Shown in pieces: positions 1-8,710 of a DNA stretch of 64,000 nt. The stretch is from Paenibacillus sp. 1_12 (GTDB lineage: Bacteria > Bacillota > Bacilli > Paenibacillales > NBRC-103111). The notes under the pieces are model-generated. The model saw nothing but the letters and a program-made list of their open reading frames with translations. It had not been told where the DNA came from and searched no databases. Every line of letters begins with the position of its first letter. The first letter of the stretch is position 1. The stretch covers positions 62,001-126,000 of the forward strand of contig NZ_FOTE01000016.1 of the NCBI RefSeq assembly GCF_900114475.1, in the 5' to 3' direction. Made by a program: the position numbers and the translations under genes.

Positions 1-512
1 GTCTGCTAAAGCTGAGTTTTCTTGAATCGCAGTCACCGCAGATGCGGCTCGTCACGCTCAGTCTGGATGAACAGATCAGACGAGTAATCGTCGCTCTTCA
101 ACCCCAATGGTCAGCTCGCAACATTCAGCTCGAGCTTGATTTGCAGCCCGTTAAAATCACGGCTGATCATGACCAGTTAAATCAGGTATGGACCAATATC
201 CTCGGCAATAGCATCAAATTTTCCAAGGATGGCGGCAGGATTGACGTCAGCATCAAACAGGATATCAAGAACGTGACGGTTCGCATATCCGATTCGGGCA
301 TTGGTATTCTCCCGGAGGACCAAAAGCGTATATTTGATCGCTTCTTTAAAGCCGATCGTTCCCACAGCCGGAAATATGATGGCAGCGGTATGGGACTGGC
401 TATTGTAAAGCAGATCGTATCGCTTCATCAAGGGGACATCCGGGTTGAGAGCGAATACGGACTAGGAACGACCTTCATTGTCATCTTGCCAATCACAACA
501 CCAGCAGGGTGA
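1..512 (+). CDS. Sensor histidine kinase, C-terminal part (5' end outside window)
   Basis: The frame is open from base 3, so only the kinase core is present. The first residues (LLKLSFLESQ) look like the end of a dimerisation helix just after the phospho-acceptor histidine. Next come the ATPase boxes: N box (DQLNQVWTNILGNSIKF), G1 (DSGIGI), F (RIFDRFFKADRS) and G2 (GSGMGLAIVKQI), with the usual GLGTTFIVILP ending. It is therefore an EnvZ/PhoR-type HATPase_c kinase. The sensor domain and the expected partner regulator are upstream and not visible. ATG 42 is internal, not the start. Confidence 0.9.
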   Translation, partial: LLKLSFLESQSPQMRLVTLSLDEQIRRVIVALQPQWSARNIQLELDLQPVKITADHDQLNQVWTNILGNSIKFSKDGGRIDVSIKQDIKNVTVRISDSGIGILPEDQKRIFDRFFKADRSHSRKYDGSGMGLAIVKQIVSLHQGDIRVESEYGLGTTFIVILPITTPAG

Positions 513-863
513 TTAGATTCATACCTCCTCAAGGCTACGCCACCATGTGCAAACTTCCTTACATGTGACGGTGCAGCTTTTTTTGCCTGTTCATATTCCG
601 TTCATATTGTCGTCATTAGGGGAACATCTTGGTTGGCTATGCTGTCTTTAGCCCCCCGTTAAGGTAGCCCAACACATAGATGAAGACAGGAGTAGATGCG
701 AGAGTGAACCCAAGGGATCAAGCAAGGAATTGTATGAACCACTCCGTGGTCAGCGGCAAGAATCAAGTCTTATTACCAGAGGATGGTAGAATCGTTTTTA
801 CAGGCGAGGCCGGTTCCAAGTTTGTCATTCCATTAAAAAAATAAACAGGAAAGGGTTTAAATC
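513..863 (+). other. Intergenic region with a possible 54-codon gene remnant
   Basis: No convincing gene is present. A frame at 680-844 (54 codons from ATG, ending FVIPLKK) stops just before the hydrolase ribosome binding site. It has no good Shine-Dalgarno site and resembles the tail of a larger secreted protein. A T7 run at 573-579 follows a weak inverted repeat (GCCACCATGTG / CATGTGACGGTGC) that may terminate the kinase gene. Confidence 0.3.
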
Positions 864-1802
864 ATGAAAAAATTACTTGTGTTTATGCTTAAATCCATAG
901 GTGCATTAGTTGCAGCCATTGGTCTCTTTATTGCAATTGTTTTTATAGCCGATATAATCAGCAGTAAATCGGAGCAAGGAAAAATAATACCCTATGGGCA
1001 GTCTGTACTTGTCGACGGTAAAAATATGAATGTTACGATTCAAGGGAAAGGCGAAGAAACGGTCGTACTATTACCTGGTTTTGGAACGGCAGCACCCGCT
1101 CTGGATTATAAGCCGTTAGTGGATGAACTGTCTCCATTTTACAGAGTCGTCGTAATTGAGCCTTTTGGTTATGGACTAAGTGATGTTACCGAAAAAGAAC
1201 GAACTGTAGATAACATGGTAAGTGAAATTCACGAATCTTTACAACGTCTTCATATTGACCGCTATATTCTCATGGCCCACTCCATTTCAGGCATTTACGG
1301 ACTGGATTATGTGAACAAATATGAAAACGAAGTCAGTGCATTTGTCGGTATCGATAGCAGCGTTCCAACGCAAGGCGGTACGGATGATCCATTCCCGGCA
1401 GAAACGTATAAACTGCTCAAAAAATCAGGTTTCTCCCGATTGTTAATGAAACTGACCACTGACCAACTGATTACACCAACCGTTGATGATCAAACGAGAG
1501 AACAAATTAGAATTCTTACGCTCAAAAACATGTTTAATCCTAACATCTTAAGTGAAGGCGAACATTTTATTTCTAATTTTAAAGCTGCTGTAAAGTTGAC
1601 CTTCCCAACGAACCTTCCGGTTATTTTCTTTTTACAAGCAAATGATACCGAAACGGAAGGCTGGATACCACTTCATGAGGAGCAAATAAAAAACTCTGTA
1701 CATGGAAAAGTGATGACATTTGAAGGTGGGCACTATTTGCATCATACTCGGTCCAAAGAAATCGAGGAGAATTTCAGGGAATTTATGAATGAAATAAAAT
1801 AA
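864..1802 (+). CDS. Membrane-anchored alpha/beta hydrolase
   Basis: 312-residue alpha/beta-hydrolase-fold protein. Residues about 5-32 form one hydrophobic segment, so it is probably an N-terminally anchored protein with an extracytoplasmic catalytic domain. The oxyanion-loop region reads LLPGFGTAAP. The nucleophile elbow is AHSISG (Ser near residue 139), a variant of GxSxG with Ala first. The catalytic His is likely in GGHYLHH near the C-terminus. The start follows AGGAAAGG. It is monocistronic, with a strong terminator directly downstream. The substrate cannot be told from sequence. Confidence 0.85.
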   Translation: MKKLLVFMLKSIGALVAAIGLFIAIVFIADIISSKSEQGKIIPYGQSVLVDGKNMNVTIQGKGEETVVLLPGFGTAAPALDYKPLVDELSPFYRVVVIEPFGYGLSDVTEKERTVDNMVSEIHESLQRLHIDRYILMAHSISGIYGLDYVNKYENEVSAFVGIDSSVPTQGGTDDPFPAETYKLLKKSGFSRLLMKLTTDQLITPTVDDQTREQIRILTLKNMFNPNILSEGEHFISNFKAAVKLTFPTNLPVIFFLQANDTETEGWIPLHEEQIKNSVHGKVMTFEGGHYLHHTRSKEIEENFREFMNEIK

Positions 1803-1822
1803 AAGATATCAATGAGCACAGC

Positions 1823-1867
1823 AAAAAATACACTTTATCCTTGGACTTGGATGAAGTGTATTTTTGT
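1823..1867 (+). terminator. Rho-independent terminator of the hydrolase gene
   Basis: AAAAATACACTTTATCC pairs with GGATGAAGTGTATTTTT (one G-T pair) around a short loop. The right arm ends in T5. Confidence 0.85.
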
Positions 1868-2585
1868 TAATCACAGGAAACTGCGTAAAGACAGCACCAG
1901 TAACAAATCAGCCAGTATAGCAAAAAGAAACAGAAGGCTACGGTTAGTTTTCAGTTAGATTTCGTAAGCTGTGAAAAAACTGCCAACGCCCCGTCAGCTT
2001 CGCTGTTCCATTGTAATTGGAATGATCCGGCACGAGTGAGCTGTGAACACAATCAAAATTAGCAGCATCGCTGACACTCATTTCTGACATACCCCATATA
2101 CTGCCGGTTACACCGATCAAGTTTTTGGTTTAACGCTTTTTCACGGCTTTCGCTTTGCGCCGCGCTTACGCGACTTGGCTGATTCCAAGCTGTAAGCTAT
2201 CGGGAAGCCTTCCGATTTCCCCAAGTAAGGAGGCTTATTGCCCGAAGGTCTTCTAAAGGGGAGGTCGGTAATGTGCATTGCATGAAAGGGCCTGCCCTGT
2301 ACCCGCTGTTCTGGCTGCATAATGCGCACAAAGTTTTAATGAGGAAAGCACTCTTTCAATTCGTGGGGATCAAACAAGTGAATTTCTTTGAATTCGGGGA
2401 TATGGAGAGTCCGAATGGGAAGCAGGAATAGAAATTAAACCAGATTTATCGGTATTTCAGAAGTTTGTCATCCTAATGCACGCATGCTATTGTTAAGGTA
2501 TTCGTAAAAGAAGAGAACCTAAAGTGGAGTCTAGTGAGGTGTGAAGTGCAATCTGTGACTTTTGTTTGTATGAACAGCTATTCGT
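1868..2585. other. 720-bp stretch without a recognisable intact gene
   Basis: Two short minus-strand frames look coding-like but have no recognisable family. One is 2141-2329 (62 codons, basic). The other is about 1940-2081 (45 codons, starting MSVSDAANFDC). A plus-strand frame near 2390-2495 (GIEIKPDLSVFQKFV) may be another remnant. None has a clear ribosome binding site. Most likely this is decayed sequence. Confidence 0.35.
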
Positions 2586-3533
2586 ATGAAAATTGACCGC
2601 TTGCTGGCAATGACGGTGCTGCTGTTGAATCGCGGGCGTGTCAGTGCCAAAGAATTGGCTGACCGTTTTGAAGTTTCGACGAAGACGATTTATCGGGATA
2701 TGGAGACCTTGAATCAATCGGGCGTTCCGATTGTGGCCCATCAGGGCATCTCCGGCGGATTTGAAATCATGGAACCCTACACCATAGCTCGGCAATTCTT
2801 AACGCTCAGTGAAATTGAAGCGATCGTCGCGGCCGTAAAAGGGATACATACAGCCGTGGATGACCGCATGTTTGGCACTCTACTGGATAAGGTAAAGGCG
2901 CTGCTCAGTCGAGTAGATCGTCTTCAAATGGAGCAGAAGGGAGCGGGAATTGTTTTCGATTTCAATCCGTGGGGGCAAGGACCTGCAGCGAGGGATAAAG
3001 TGAACAACCTGAGACAGGCTATTGAGCATACAAGCAAGGTTAGCTTCAAGTACTCGAACATGAACGGTACGGAGAGTGAGAGAGTCGTCGAGCCTGCAGC
3101 TTTAATTTTAAAAGGATACCTATGGTATTTGCAGGCTTATTGCACGCTTCGAAGTGAATTTCGAGTGTTTCGATTATCTCGTGTACAGGAGTTGCGGGTG
3201 TTGGAGCAATCCTTTGTAAGGAAACAAGCCCCTTCGCTAGAGGGCTACGCCTGGGAGTCGGATTGGTCGAATGCTAATTTGCAAAAAATGACATTTCTGT
3301 TCCATTCGAAAGTTCGGCACCGCGTTGGGGATTCCTTCGATCCGGAACAAGTTACAAGACAGGAGGATGGTTCTTTACAGGTAAAAGGACTCTTCACCGA
3401 AGATGAATGGCTCTACGGCATGCTGCTGATTTACGGTGAACATGTTAGAGTCAAAGAACCGATCCACGTAGCCGAAGAAATGGTGAATCGGGCACGAAAA
3501 ATTATGGAACTGTATAAGAAACTGGACATATAG
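2586..3533 (+). CDS. YafY-type HTH/WYL-domain transcriptional regulator
   Basis: 315 residues. The N-terminal HTH_11 winged helix (MKIDRLLAMTVLLLNRGRVSAKE, with TIYRDMETL at about 37-45) is followed by a WYL domain (GYLWYLQAYCTLRSEFRVFRLSRV near 175-200) and a WCX C-terminal domain. ATG 2586 is fixed by an in-frame stop at 2571; no clear Shine-Dalgarno site precedes it. Such regulators often control a neighbouring enzyme or ligand-binding gene. Here the next gene, 56 bp downstream on the same strand, encodes a GyrI-like protein, so the two probably form a unit. Confidence 0.88.
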   Translation: MKIDRLLAMTVLLLNRGRVSAKELADRFEVSTKTIYRDMETLNQSGVPIVAHQGISGGFEIMEPYTIARQFLTLSEIEAIVAAVKGIHTAVDDRMFGTLLDKVKALLSRVDRLQMEQKGAGIVFDFNPWGQGPAARDKVNNLRQAIEHTSKVSFKYSNMNGTESERVVEPAALILKGYLWYLQAYCTLRSEFRVFRLSRVQELRVLEQSFVRKQAPSLEGYAWESDWSNANLQKMTFLFHSKVRHRVGDSFDPEQVTRQEDGSLQVKGLFTEDEWLYGMLLIYGEHVRVKEPIHVAEEMVNRARKIMELYKKLDI

Positions 3534-3589
3534 GTGTCCAGTTTCTCCCTGTATACTGATTATAAATACAAGGAGATGAGGACGAAGCA

Positions 3590-4072
3590 ATGCATACATA
3601 TATAACGGAGCAACCAGCAATAACACTAAAAGGTGTACATGTACGAACAACAAACGCGGATGAAGCGGGTCGGAATCGGCGGCTACCGCAGCTGTGGGAA
3701 ACGTACTTTCAAAGCCAAATCACGTCGCAAACCCCGACAATCAATTCCCATCTGATCTATGCGCTCTATACGGATTATGAAAGTGATGCTGCAGGCGCTT
3801 ACACCACTCTGATCGGGCACGAAGTAGCCGGCGATACGTCACAAGATGAGGGCAAGTTCCATACCGTTCAAGTACCAACGAGCAGATACTTGGTATTTAC
3901 AACAAAAAAGGGCCCTGTCTATGAAGTGGTCGCACAGGCGTGGGGAAACATTTGGGCCTATTTTAAGGAATCACAGGAAGTAAGGGCATATACGGGGGAT
4001 TACGAGCTGTATGACGCCAGAAATTCGGATCCCACGCAGACACAGATACAAATCTTTATTGCAATTAAGTAG
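3590..4072 (+). CDS. GyrI-like (AraC effector-binding domain) small-molecule binding protein
   Basis: 160 residues matching stand-alone GyrI-like/YdeE-type effector-binding proteins: an N-terminal strand (ITLKGVHVRTTN), a central YALYTDYESD...YTTLIGHEV, and a C-terminal AWGNIWAYF followed by YTGDYELYD. There is no DNA-binding domain. A good site (AAGGAGATGAGG) precedes ATG 3590. It follows the WYL regulator and may bind the same type of lipophilic or cationic ligand; that link is inference. Confidence 0.8.
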   Translation: MHTYITEQPAITLKGVHVRTTNADEAGRNRRLPQLWETYFQSQITSQTPTINSHLIYALYTDYESDAAGAYTTLIGHEVAGDTSQDEGKFHTVQVPTSRYLVFTTKKGPVYEVVAQAWGNIWAYFKESQEVRAYTGDYELYDARNSDPTQTQIQIFIAIK

Positions 4073-4221
4073 GTAAAAAGGGCGCCTGACAGATCGGCAC
4101 GCGTCGCGCCAGCTCTGGCAGAATCGGAGCTAGTGCTTGCGGTTAACTTGAGCTTGCGCCAAGCCTTTGGAAACACGGCGGTCATATTCGTCGGACAGGA
4201 TTTTTGTCTTTGAGTGTCCCC

Positions 4222-4378
4222 AGCGGGAATGAGATAAAGTTCTTGTCATCCGACATCAAGTGATGTAAGAGGACAAGAACATACAACCATTTGAATCCGC
4301 GATTTGAGCGGATTTTTTATTTTATGGATATAACTTCTTGTCTTTTCTAGAAGACAAGAAGTTATGCTGTTTTCCAAT
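4222..4378. repeat. Copy A of the TGACAAGAAC structured repeat
   Basis: Divergent member of the dispersed family. It has GTTCTTGTCATCCGACA with a partner GGACAAGAAC, a middle hairpin TCCGC-atttga-GCGGA followed by T6, and a distal hairpin ATAACTTCTTGTCTT / AAGACAAGAAGTTAT. The distal stem differs in sequence from other copies but still pairs perfectly. Confidence 0.8.
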
Positions 4379-4831
4379 ATTGGACATGAAGAAGGTACCA
4401 TTCTCGTAGTTGCTAAACGATACAGCTTGAGGGACTATTTAACATTGTACAATACATCTTTGTGTCCTAATATTCGGATTTCATTACATGTTCAGGTTGA
4501 AAAAAATATGCGAAAATAGACTACACGCAAACTTAGGCTGTCGGTCAAAAAACGGTTGACTTTGTTCAACGGGCAGAATAGATTAAGATCATACGCGGGG
4601 AACCGTATCATAAATAGTGGTAAAGCGGAGAGTGGAACTAAGGGTGGACGCTACGATGCTAAACCTACAGAGGGAAGCGTAAATTCTCGTCACATGTGGA
4701 GTGTACAGTGTGGTAAAATTGGGTGGGACAAGCTTAATTCTACTCCCGTAAAGGCGGAATAGATATTCATAAAAACACTAGAGTACAAGATGACTTGAGT
4801 TAGGCCAGACAAGGGTTGAAGTCATTTAAAT
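4379..4831. other. Intergenic region, nothing recognised
   Basis: A 68-codon plus-strand frame (4556-4762) has no family resemblance or ribosome binding site. The short motif AACGGGCAGAATA at 4568 recurs several times in the window. Confidence 0.3.
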
Positions 4832-4864
4832 AAAAAGACGAAGCCAATTATGGCTCCGTCTTTA
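4832..4864 (-). terminator. Terminator of the sigma/anti-sigma operon
   Basis: AAGACGAAGCCA pairs with TGGCTCCGTCTT across a 4-base loop. Read on the minus strand, the stem is followed by T5 and then ATTT. Confidence 0.8.
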
Positions 4865-4917
4865 GTAGGTTTGCATACCCTTTTAACTTAGAGAATAAGG
4901 TCCTTTTTACAGATGAA

Positions 4918-6087
4918 CTATTGCACAGAAAATACAGTCTCTAGCTCAGGGATGTATTCCTTGACCATAACTTTGTCTTCCCACCGTCCTGTAACCCCAG
5001 CTGGGGCTTGACCTTCGGATACGACTAAGTACGGTTTGATGGTTACGGTACGCGGTAGAGACTTGAAGGGTTCAAAGCGAATAGTATAAGATTCGCTTAA
5101 GGGGTGAGCACCGATGGGCTTCAGTTGAACGCCATGTTCATCCACAACGTCATACTGAAGAAAGATGACGCCCCCGTTAGCACCCTTGTACTTCGAAGGA
5201 ATAGAAGCGAGCATTTCTTCTACGCTCTGGCCTGATTTGGTTGTGTACTCAACGGATAACTGCGTTGTGATTGGGGTGATTTCCAGCTTGGGTATCTGCA
5301 AGTTAATGTTATCGTGATGCTTGGTCTCCTTTGATGTTAGAACGGTAACGGGCGTTGATTTTGTAACAGGCAGAACGAATTGGAACGGGTCATTGTAACC
5401 CTTTAACGTTACATTTACAGTCAAGTCAAACTGATCAGGGAACTGGACCGTCTGTGTTGATGTGCGCGGCTCATAATAAGTGCTTAAAACCTCAACGATT
5501 ATGCTGGAAGCAGTCTCACCGTCCATGTGTTCGTAATTCCAAAGCAGAGGTTGGCCTTTATAAAGGACGTCAAACTTATCTACCGCCCCTTTATTGCCAT
5601 CGGAAGGCAGCGAATTGGGCTCCGAAGCCAGACGGTTTCCAGGAGTAGTTATGTTCATAAGAATTCGGGTCCCGTCAAATAACAACGTTGGAATATTCAT
5701 AGTCACCTTGCCATGGGTCACGCTTTGGTTTACGTTTGTGATGAAATCCTCGGCTTGTTGAACACCGGGATCTGCGTTGTTTTCGCCCCATAATGAATAG
5801 ATTTGTCCCAGAACCGGAATTTGCTTGAGTGCATCAGCTATTGCGGGCGATACAAAGCCGGAAGCAATGAGTGTAACTCCAAGGATTGCAGCAGCTGACG
5901 TGGAAATCCACCATTTTTTAAAAGTTCTTGATACATTTGTCTTTCTCTGAATGGGGGAAATGGAATTATCGGTTTCTCTGATGATTTGGTAAGTCTCATT
6001 CAGCTTGGAGCGGGCAATATCAGATAACTGATTGGGAAGTAGGCTTTGGCAGTTCTTTAATTGTTCTTCTAACATAGTGTTCACCAT
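4918..6087 (-). CDS. DUF4179/DUF5643 membrane-bound anti-sigma factor
   Basis: 389 residues. A cytoplasmic N-terminus of about 58 residues would bind the sigma factor. One transmembrane helix follows (TSAAAILGVTLIASGFV), then the DUF4179 signature SPAIADALKQIPVLGQIYSL. The extracytoplasmic part ends in a DUF5643-like beta domain (QLKPIGAHPLSESYTIRFEP). Its start overlaps the sigma-factor stop by 7 bases (ATGGTGA), which indicates translational coupling. By analogy to the family it keeps the co-encoded ECF sigma factor inactive until an envelope signal arrives. Confidence 0.9.
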   Translation of the reverse strand: MVNTMLEEQLKNCQSLLPNQLSDIARSKLNETYQIIRETDNSISPIQRKTNVSRTFKKWWISTSAAAILGVTLIASGFVSPAIADALKQIPVLGQIYSLWGENNADPGVQQAEDFITNVNQSVTHGKVTMNIPTLLFDGTRILMNITTPGNRLASEPNSLPSDGNKGAVDKFDVLYKGQPLLWNYEHMDGETASSIIVEVLSTYYEPRTSTQTVQFPDQFDLTVNVTLKGYNDPFQFVLPVTKSTPVTVLTSKETKHHDNINLQIPKLEITPITTQLSVEYTTKSGQSVEEMLASIPSKYKGANGGVIFLQYDVVDEHGVQLKPIGAHPLSESYTIRFEPFKSLPRTVTIKPYLVVSEGQAPAGVTGRWEDKVMVKEYIPELETVFSVQ

Positions 6088-6608
6088 GTCGCAACTCCCT
6101 TTTCTTGATTGATTTGAGAAGAATGCTTTAGCTTTTTGCGGGCGCGATGCAGCCGCGTCTTCACGGCTACCGTAGAAATTTCGAGAATGTCGGAAATTTG
6201 ACTGATCGGCATGTCATGTAGATAATGAAGGAGAATGACAATCCGTAGGTTCTCCTCAAGATGTTGAACGGCATCCCATAATTCGATTTTCTCATAATCC
6301 TTGGAAGTGGAAGGGACTTCGGGAAGCTCTCCGTAAGGGAGGGCTCTTGAGCTATTTTTGACCATTTTGTTACATTCATTAATCAGAATCCGGAAGATCC
6401 ACGTTTTGAAAAAAGCCGGCTCTCTGAGTGTGTGGATGGACTTAAAGGCTTTAAGAATCGTCTCCTGCAGGGCATCTGCACAATCTTCGTCTTTGTTGAC
6501 GATGGACCTTGCAGTTCTATATAAAGGTAATTCTATCTCTTGCATCAACTGCATGAATGCTTCAGGGTCCCCAGCTTTGGCTTTGACGACAATAGGAACT
6601 GTATGCAA
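6081..6608 (-). CDS. ECF RNA polymerase sigma factor
   Basis: 175 residues. Region 2 (LYRTARSIVNKDEDCADALQ, then ILKAFKSIHTL and FKTWIFRILINECNK) and region 4 (ENLRIVILLHYLHDMPISQI, then STVAVKTRLHRARKKL) are complete. The start is TTG at 6608, with AGGTG six bases upstream. It is coupled to the downstream DUF4179 anti-sigma gene. Two nearly identical ECF-like promoter units lie upstream, suggesting autoregulation with a duplicated promoter. Confidence 0.92.
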   Translation of the reverse strand: MHTVPIVVKAKAGDPEAFMQLMQEIELPLYRTARSIVNKDEDCADALQETILKAFKSIHTLREPAFFKTWIFRILINECNKMVKNSSRALPYGELPEVPSTSKDYEKIELWDAVQHLEENLRIVILLHYLHDMPISQISDILEISTVAVKTRLHRARKKLKHSSQINQEKGVATW

Positions 6609-6812
6609 GGGTTCACCTGCTTTCTTGACTAGAAGTATTAGAATGTTTGTAACGTTACATATATTAGATTGGGTAGGTAGCTAGAAGGTTACATGGAAAG
6701 AAAACAAACTTCAAGGGTTCACCTGCTTCTTGACTAGAAGTATTAGAATGTTCGTAACGTTACGTATATATTAGATCGGGTAGGTAGCTAGTAGGTTACA
6801 TGGACAGAAAAC
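6606..6812 (-). repeat. Tandem duplication (about 106 bp x 2) of the sigma-factor promoter and start region
   Basis: Units 6606-6711 and 6712-6812 are about 90% identical. Each includes the CAAGGGTTCACCTGCT segment that carries the TTG start context and ribosome binding site, and a GTAACGTTAC palindrome. Confidence 0.9.
6664..6799 (-). promoter_or_regulatory. Two candidate ECF-type promoters for the sigma/anti-sigma operon
   Basis: On the minus strand each unit carries a GTAACC -35-like box (6687-6692 and 6794-6799) about 15-16 bases before an ATCTA -10-like box (near 6666-6670 and 6773-6777). An AAC in the -35 box is typical of ECF targets. Assignment is by pattern only. Confidence 0.5.
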
Positions 6813-7199
6813 CCACCGTATTCGGGGACTGCACCCCGTTTGTAAGACAGGGATCAAACAAGGGCCAGGTAAACAAGCTTGCGTCCGAGCTAAAAGCTCC
6901 GCACAAGCATGTTGTAATGCGGAACGCTTATGGTGCAGGCGATCACCATATGGGCGCAATGCGTCTACTTCATCAGACCATCTTCGACTGGCTCCACACA
7001 ACCCTGAGAATCGAAGCGATATGTCGATAAGTATGTTAGAAAACTACTGACGTAAGCGAACTGGCATGGTCTAGCAAAGCTATCGAGATCGTGAGAGTTT
7101 GAGAGCTAGGTCACCCACCCCTACTGCTTGACGGACACATATATAAGGGTAGTGCTGCTGGAATGCTTGTGGCGGCAGCACCATATAGCTAACTCTATA
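6813..7199. other. Degenerate region between the sigma promoter and the next gene
   Basis: A plus-strand frame at 6800-7030 (ending in NAYGAGDHHMGAMRLLHQ and a WLH) may be the tail of a lost gene. It has no initiation signals. A GTGCTGC/GCAGCAC hairpin lies at about 7152-7182. Confidence 0.3.
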
Positions 7200-7239
7200 C
7201 AAAAGCTGCCGGCATTGCGCCAGCAGCTTTATTTTGTTG
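7200..7239 (+). terminator. Terminator-like hairpin
   Basis: AAAGCTGC pairs with GCAGCTTT around a GC-rich loop, followed by ATTTTGTTG. It probably belonged to a gene now decayed. Confidence 0.55.
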
Positions 7240-7428
7240 TGATAAAAGAGATGTAGAAACAAAACCGCGGTCCCATTAAGCTAAAGGGCAGTTATGCTAC
7301 ATACGAGGCAAACGCCATAAAATCCAAAATATGGTACAATAAAATAGAAGATTATTATAATGACATAAATTAAATATAATGTAGTTAAAATTAGTACAAT
7401 ACATGACACATAGAATTGAGGGAATTCC

Positions 7429-8061
7429 ATGAAAGAATATTGGAATAAGAGATTTATGAGTGAAGGGCTTATCTGGGGAGAACAACCAAGTGAAACAGCG
7501 TATCATGCGAAGGAACTATTTTTGATGCACCATATCAGGACAGTTCTAGTCCCAGGAGCAGGTTACGGTAGGAATACAAAAATACTCTCTGATATATTTG
7601 AGGTAGATGCAATCGAACTTTCATCAGAGGCGGTTATACTTGCACGGCAATGGGATGACAGGAGCTGTTTTATCGAAAAATCTATATTTGATTTATCAGT
7701 CACCAACAAGCAATACGATGCTGTATACTGCTACGACCTTCTACATTTGTTCACTAATATTGATAGAGAAAAATTAATACTTAAGTGCATCGAGCAATTA
7801 GGTCAGGAAGGTATTTATTATTTTACATGCTTTTCAGATGAAGATTCGGCTTTTGGTAAAGGAATGGAAGTAGAAAAGAACACATTTGAATATAAGAATG
7901 GAAAGTTAGCACATTTTTTTAGTGAGGATGATCTGAAAAACCATTTCAAGGAAACTAACATCATTGAGACAGGATCATTACAAGAAAACTTTGAATACTC
8001 AAATGGTGCTATAAGAACATATAAATTAAGATACATTTATGGAATAAAGAGATTAGCTTGA
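7429..8061 (+). CDS. Class I SAM-dependent methyltransferase
   Basis: 210 residues. The start MKEYWNKRFMSEGLIWGEQP is typical of TPMT/TehB-like methyltransferases. Motif I is VLVPGAGYGRNT (residues about 39-50), with the acidic SAM-binding position in AIELSSEAV. The post-I/II region is YDAVYCYDLLHLF. The C-terminus (TYKLRYIYGIKRL) is complete. GAGGG precedes ATG 7429. The substrate is unknown; detoxification of small molecules is typical of this group but is inference. Confidence 0.82.
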   Translation: MKEYWNKRFMSEGLIWGEQPSETAYHAKELFLMHHIRTVLVPGAGYGRNTKILSDIFEVDAIELSSEAVILARQWDDRSCFIEKSIFDLSVTNKQYDAVYCYDLLHLFTNIDREKLILKCIEQLGQEGIYYFTCFSDEDSAFGKGMEVEKNTFEYKNGKLAHFFSEDDLKNHFKETNIIETGSLQENFEYSNGAIRTYKLRYIYGIKRLA

Positions 8062-8204
8062 CAATGCCATGGCAGCCTGTTTTTGCGTACGTATGGCGGA
8101 TGAAACAATAAATATACCTTAGCGTACGTTTTCCGCGTTTTGTTGGCGGGACCCTTAATATAAAAAGGTCCCGGACGCTCTTACTTTCCCTTTTTTACTT
8201 ACTT

Positions 8205-8330
8205 TAATTCATTAACCTTTTGTGATATAATTAACTTAATTATTCAAGTTGAAACCAATTCACATATTGAAAAGGGTCTCATTTCTATGATGGAACTTTT
8301 TTCAATATGTGAATTTTTGTTTTCAGGGAA
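8205..8330 (+). promoter_or_regulatory. Promoter and leader terminator (candidate attenuator) ahead of small ORFs
   Basis: A TATAAT box lies at 8224-8229. The leader contains a perfect 16-bp stem, ATTCACATATTGAAAA with TTTTCAATATGTGAAT (about 8260-8320, loop of about 30 bases), followed by TTTTTGTTTT. A second ribosome binding site (TTGGAGG) and an ORF start about 40 bases later. A terminator between promoter and gene suggests conditional read-through. Confidence 0.55.
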
Positions 8331-8361
8331 TGATCTTTTTAATAATATTGGAGGAATCCCT

Positions 8362-8475
8362 ATGCAAACAGGTACAGTTAACATGGGAAGAAGCCGCAAA
8401 ACTGTTGAGGAGGTGGAACTTCTAGCGGGTAAAGTTCCTGTATTCACGGCAGGAATCACTCTGAAAGAAGCTTAA
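8362..8475 (+). CDS. Small protein of unknown function (37 aa)
   Basis: ATG 8362 has an excellent site (TTGGAGG, spacing 7). The product starts MQTGTVNMGRSRKTVEEVEL and ends FTAGITLKEA; it is hydrophilic with no membrane segment and no Cys. I do not recognise the family. It lies directly behind a leader terminator and is followed by two further small ORFs. It could be a peptide precursor, a truncated gene or a real small protein. Confidence 0.45.
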   Translation: MQTGTVNMGRSRKTVEEVELLAGKVPVFTAGITLKEA

Positions 8476-8516
8476 ATTAAGCTTAACGCCACCAAATGCT
8501 AATATAAAATAAAGAT

Positions 8517-8702
8517 GTGATCACATCAGAAAAGCGGTTTTTTATCAAAATAGATACACATGATTCGAACGTTAGTGTTGTATTTTCGACCATTGATGAC
8601 ATTATTAATTTTTATTCCAACAAACAGAGTTTGCAGAGCAAAGTGGACGATCTGGACAATTTAAAGAATCACACAAGCAAGCAAAGGGGTGGTATATCAT
8701 AA
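8517..8702 (+). CDS. Small protein of unknown function (61 aa)
   Basis: GTG start with only a weak AAAG site. The product (MITSEKRFFIKIDTHDSNVS ... KQRGGIS) is a mixed alpha/beta, partly coiled-coil-like sequence with no recognised domain. It lies 41 bp after the 37-residue ORF and just before a membrane ORF in another frame, so a small operon or a single frameshifted gene are both possible. Confidence 0.4.
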   Translation: MITSEKRFFIKIDTHDSNVSVVFSTIDDIINFYSNKQSLQSKVDDLDNLKNHTSKQRGGIS

Positions 8703-8710
8703 TTGGAAAA

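Noticed and set aside
177-431. 84-codon minus-strand frame inside the kinase gene
   Set aside because: It is the shadow of a clear HATPase domain on the plus strand and has no initiation signals.
1940-2329. Two small minus-strand frames suspected to be a transposase remnant
   Set aside because: No transposase motif, inverted repeat or match to a family I recognise; kept only as unassigned sequence.
4000-4185. 61-codon minus-strand frame overlapping the GyrI-like gene
   Set aside because: It overlaps conserved coding on the plus strand and lacks a start site.
4222-4378. Structured repeats considered as riboswitches or T-boxes
   Set aside because: Copies lie next to unrelated or broken genes in both orientations and have no T-box or known aptamer sequence.
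4556-4762. 68-codon frame in the intergenic region before the anti-sigma terminator
   Set aside because: Biased composition, no ribosome binding site, no recognisable domain.
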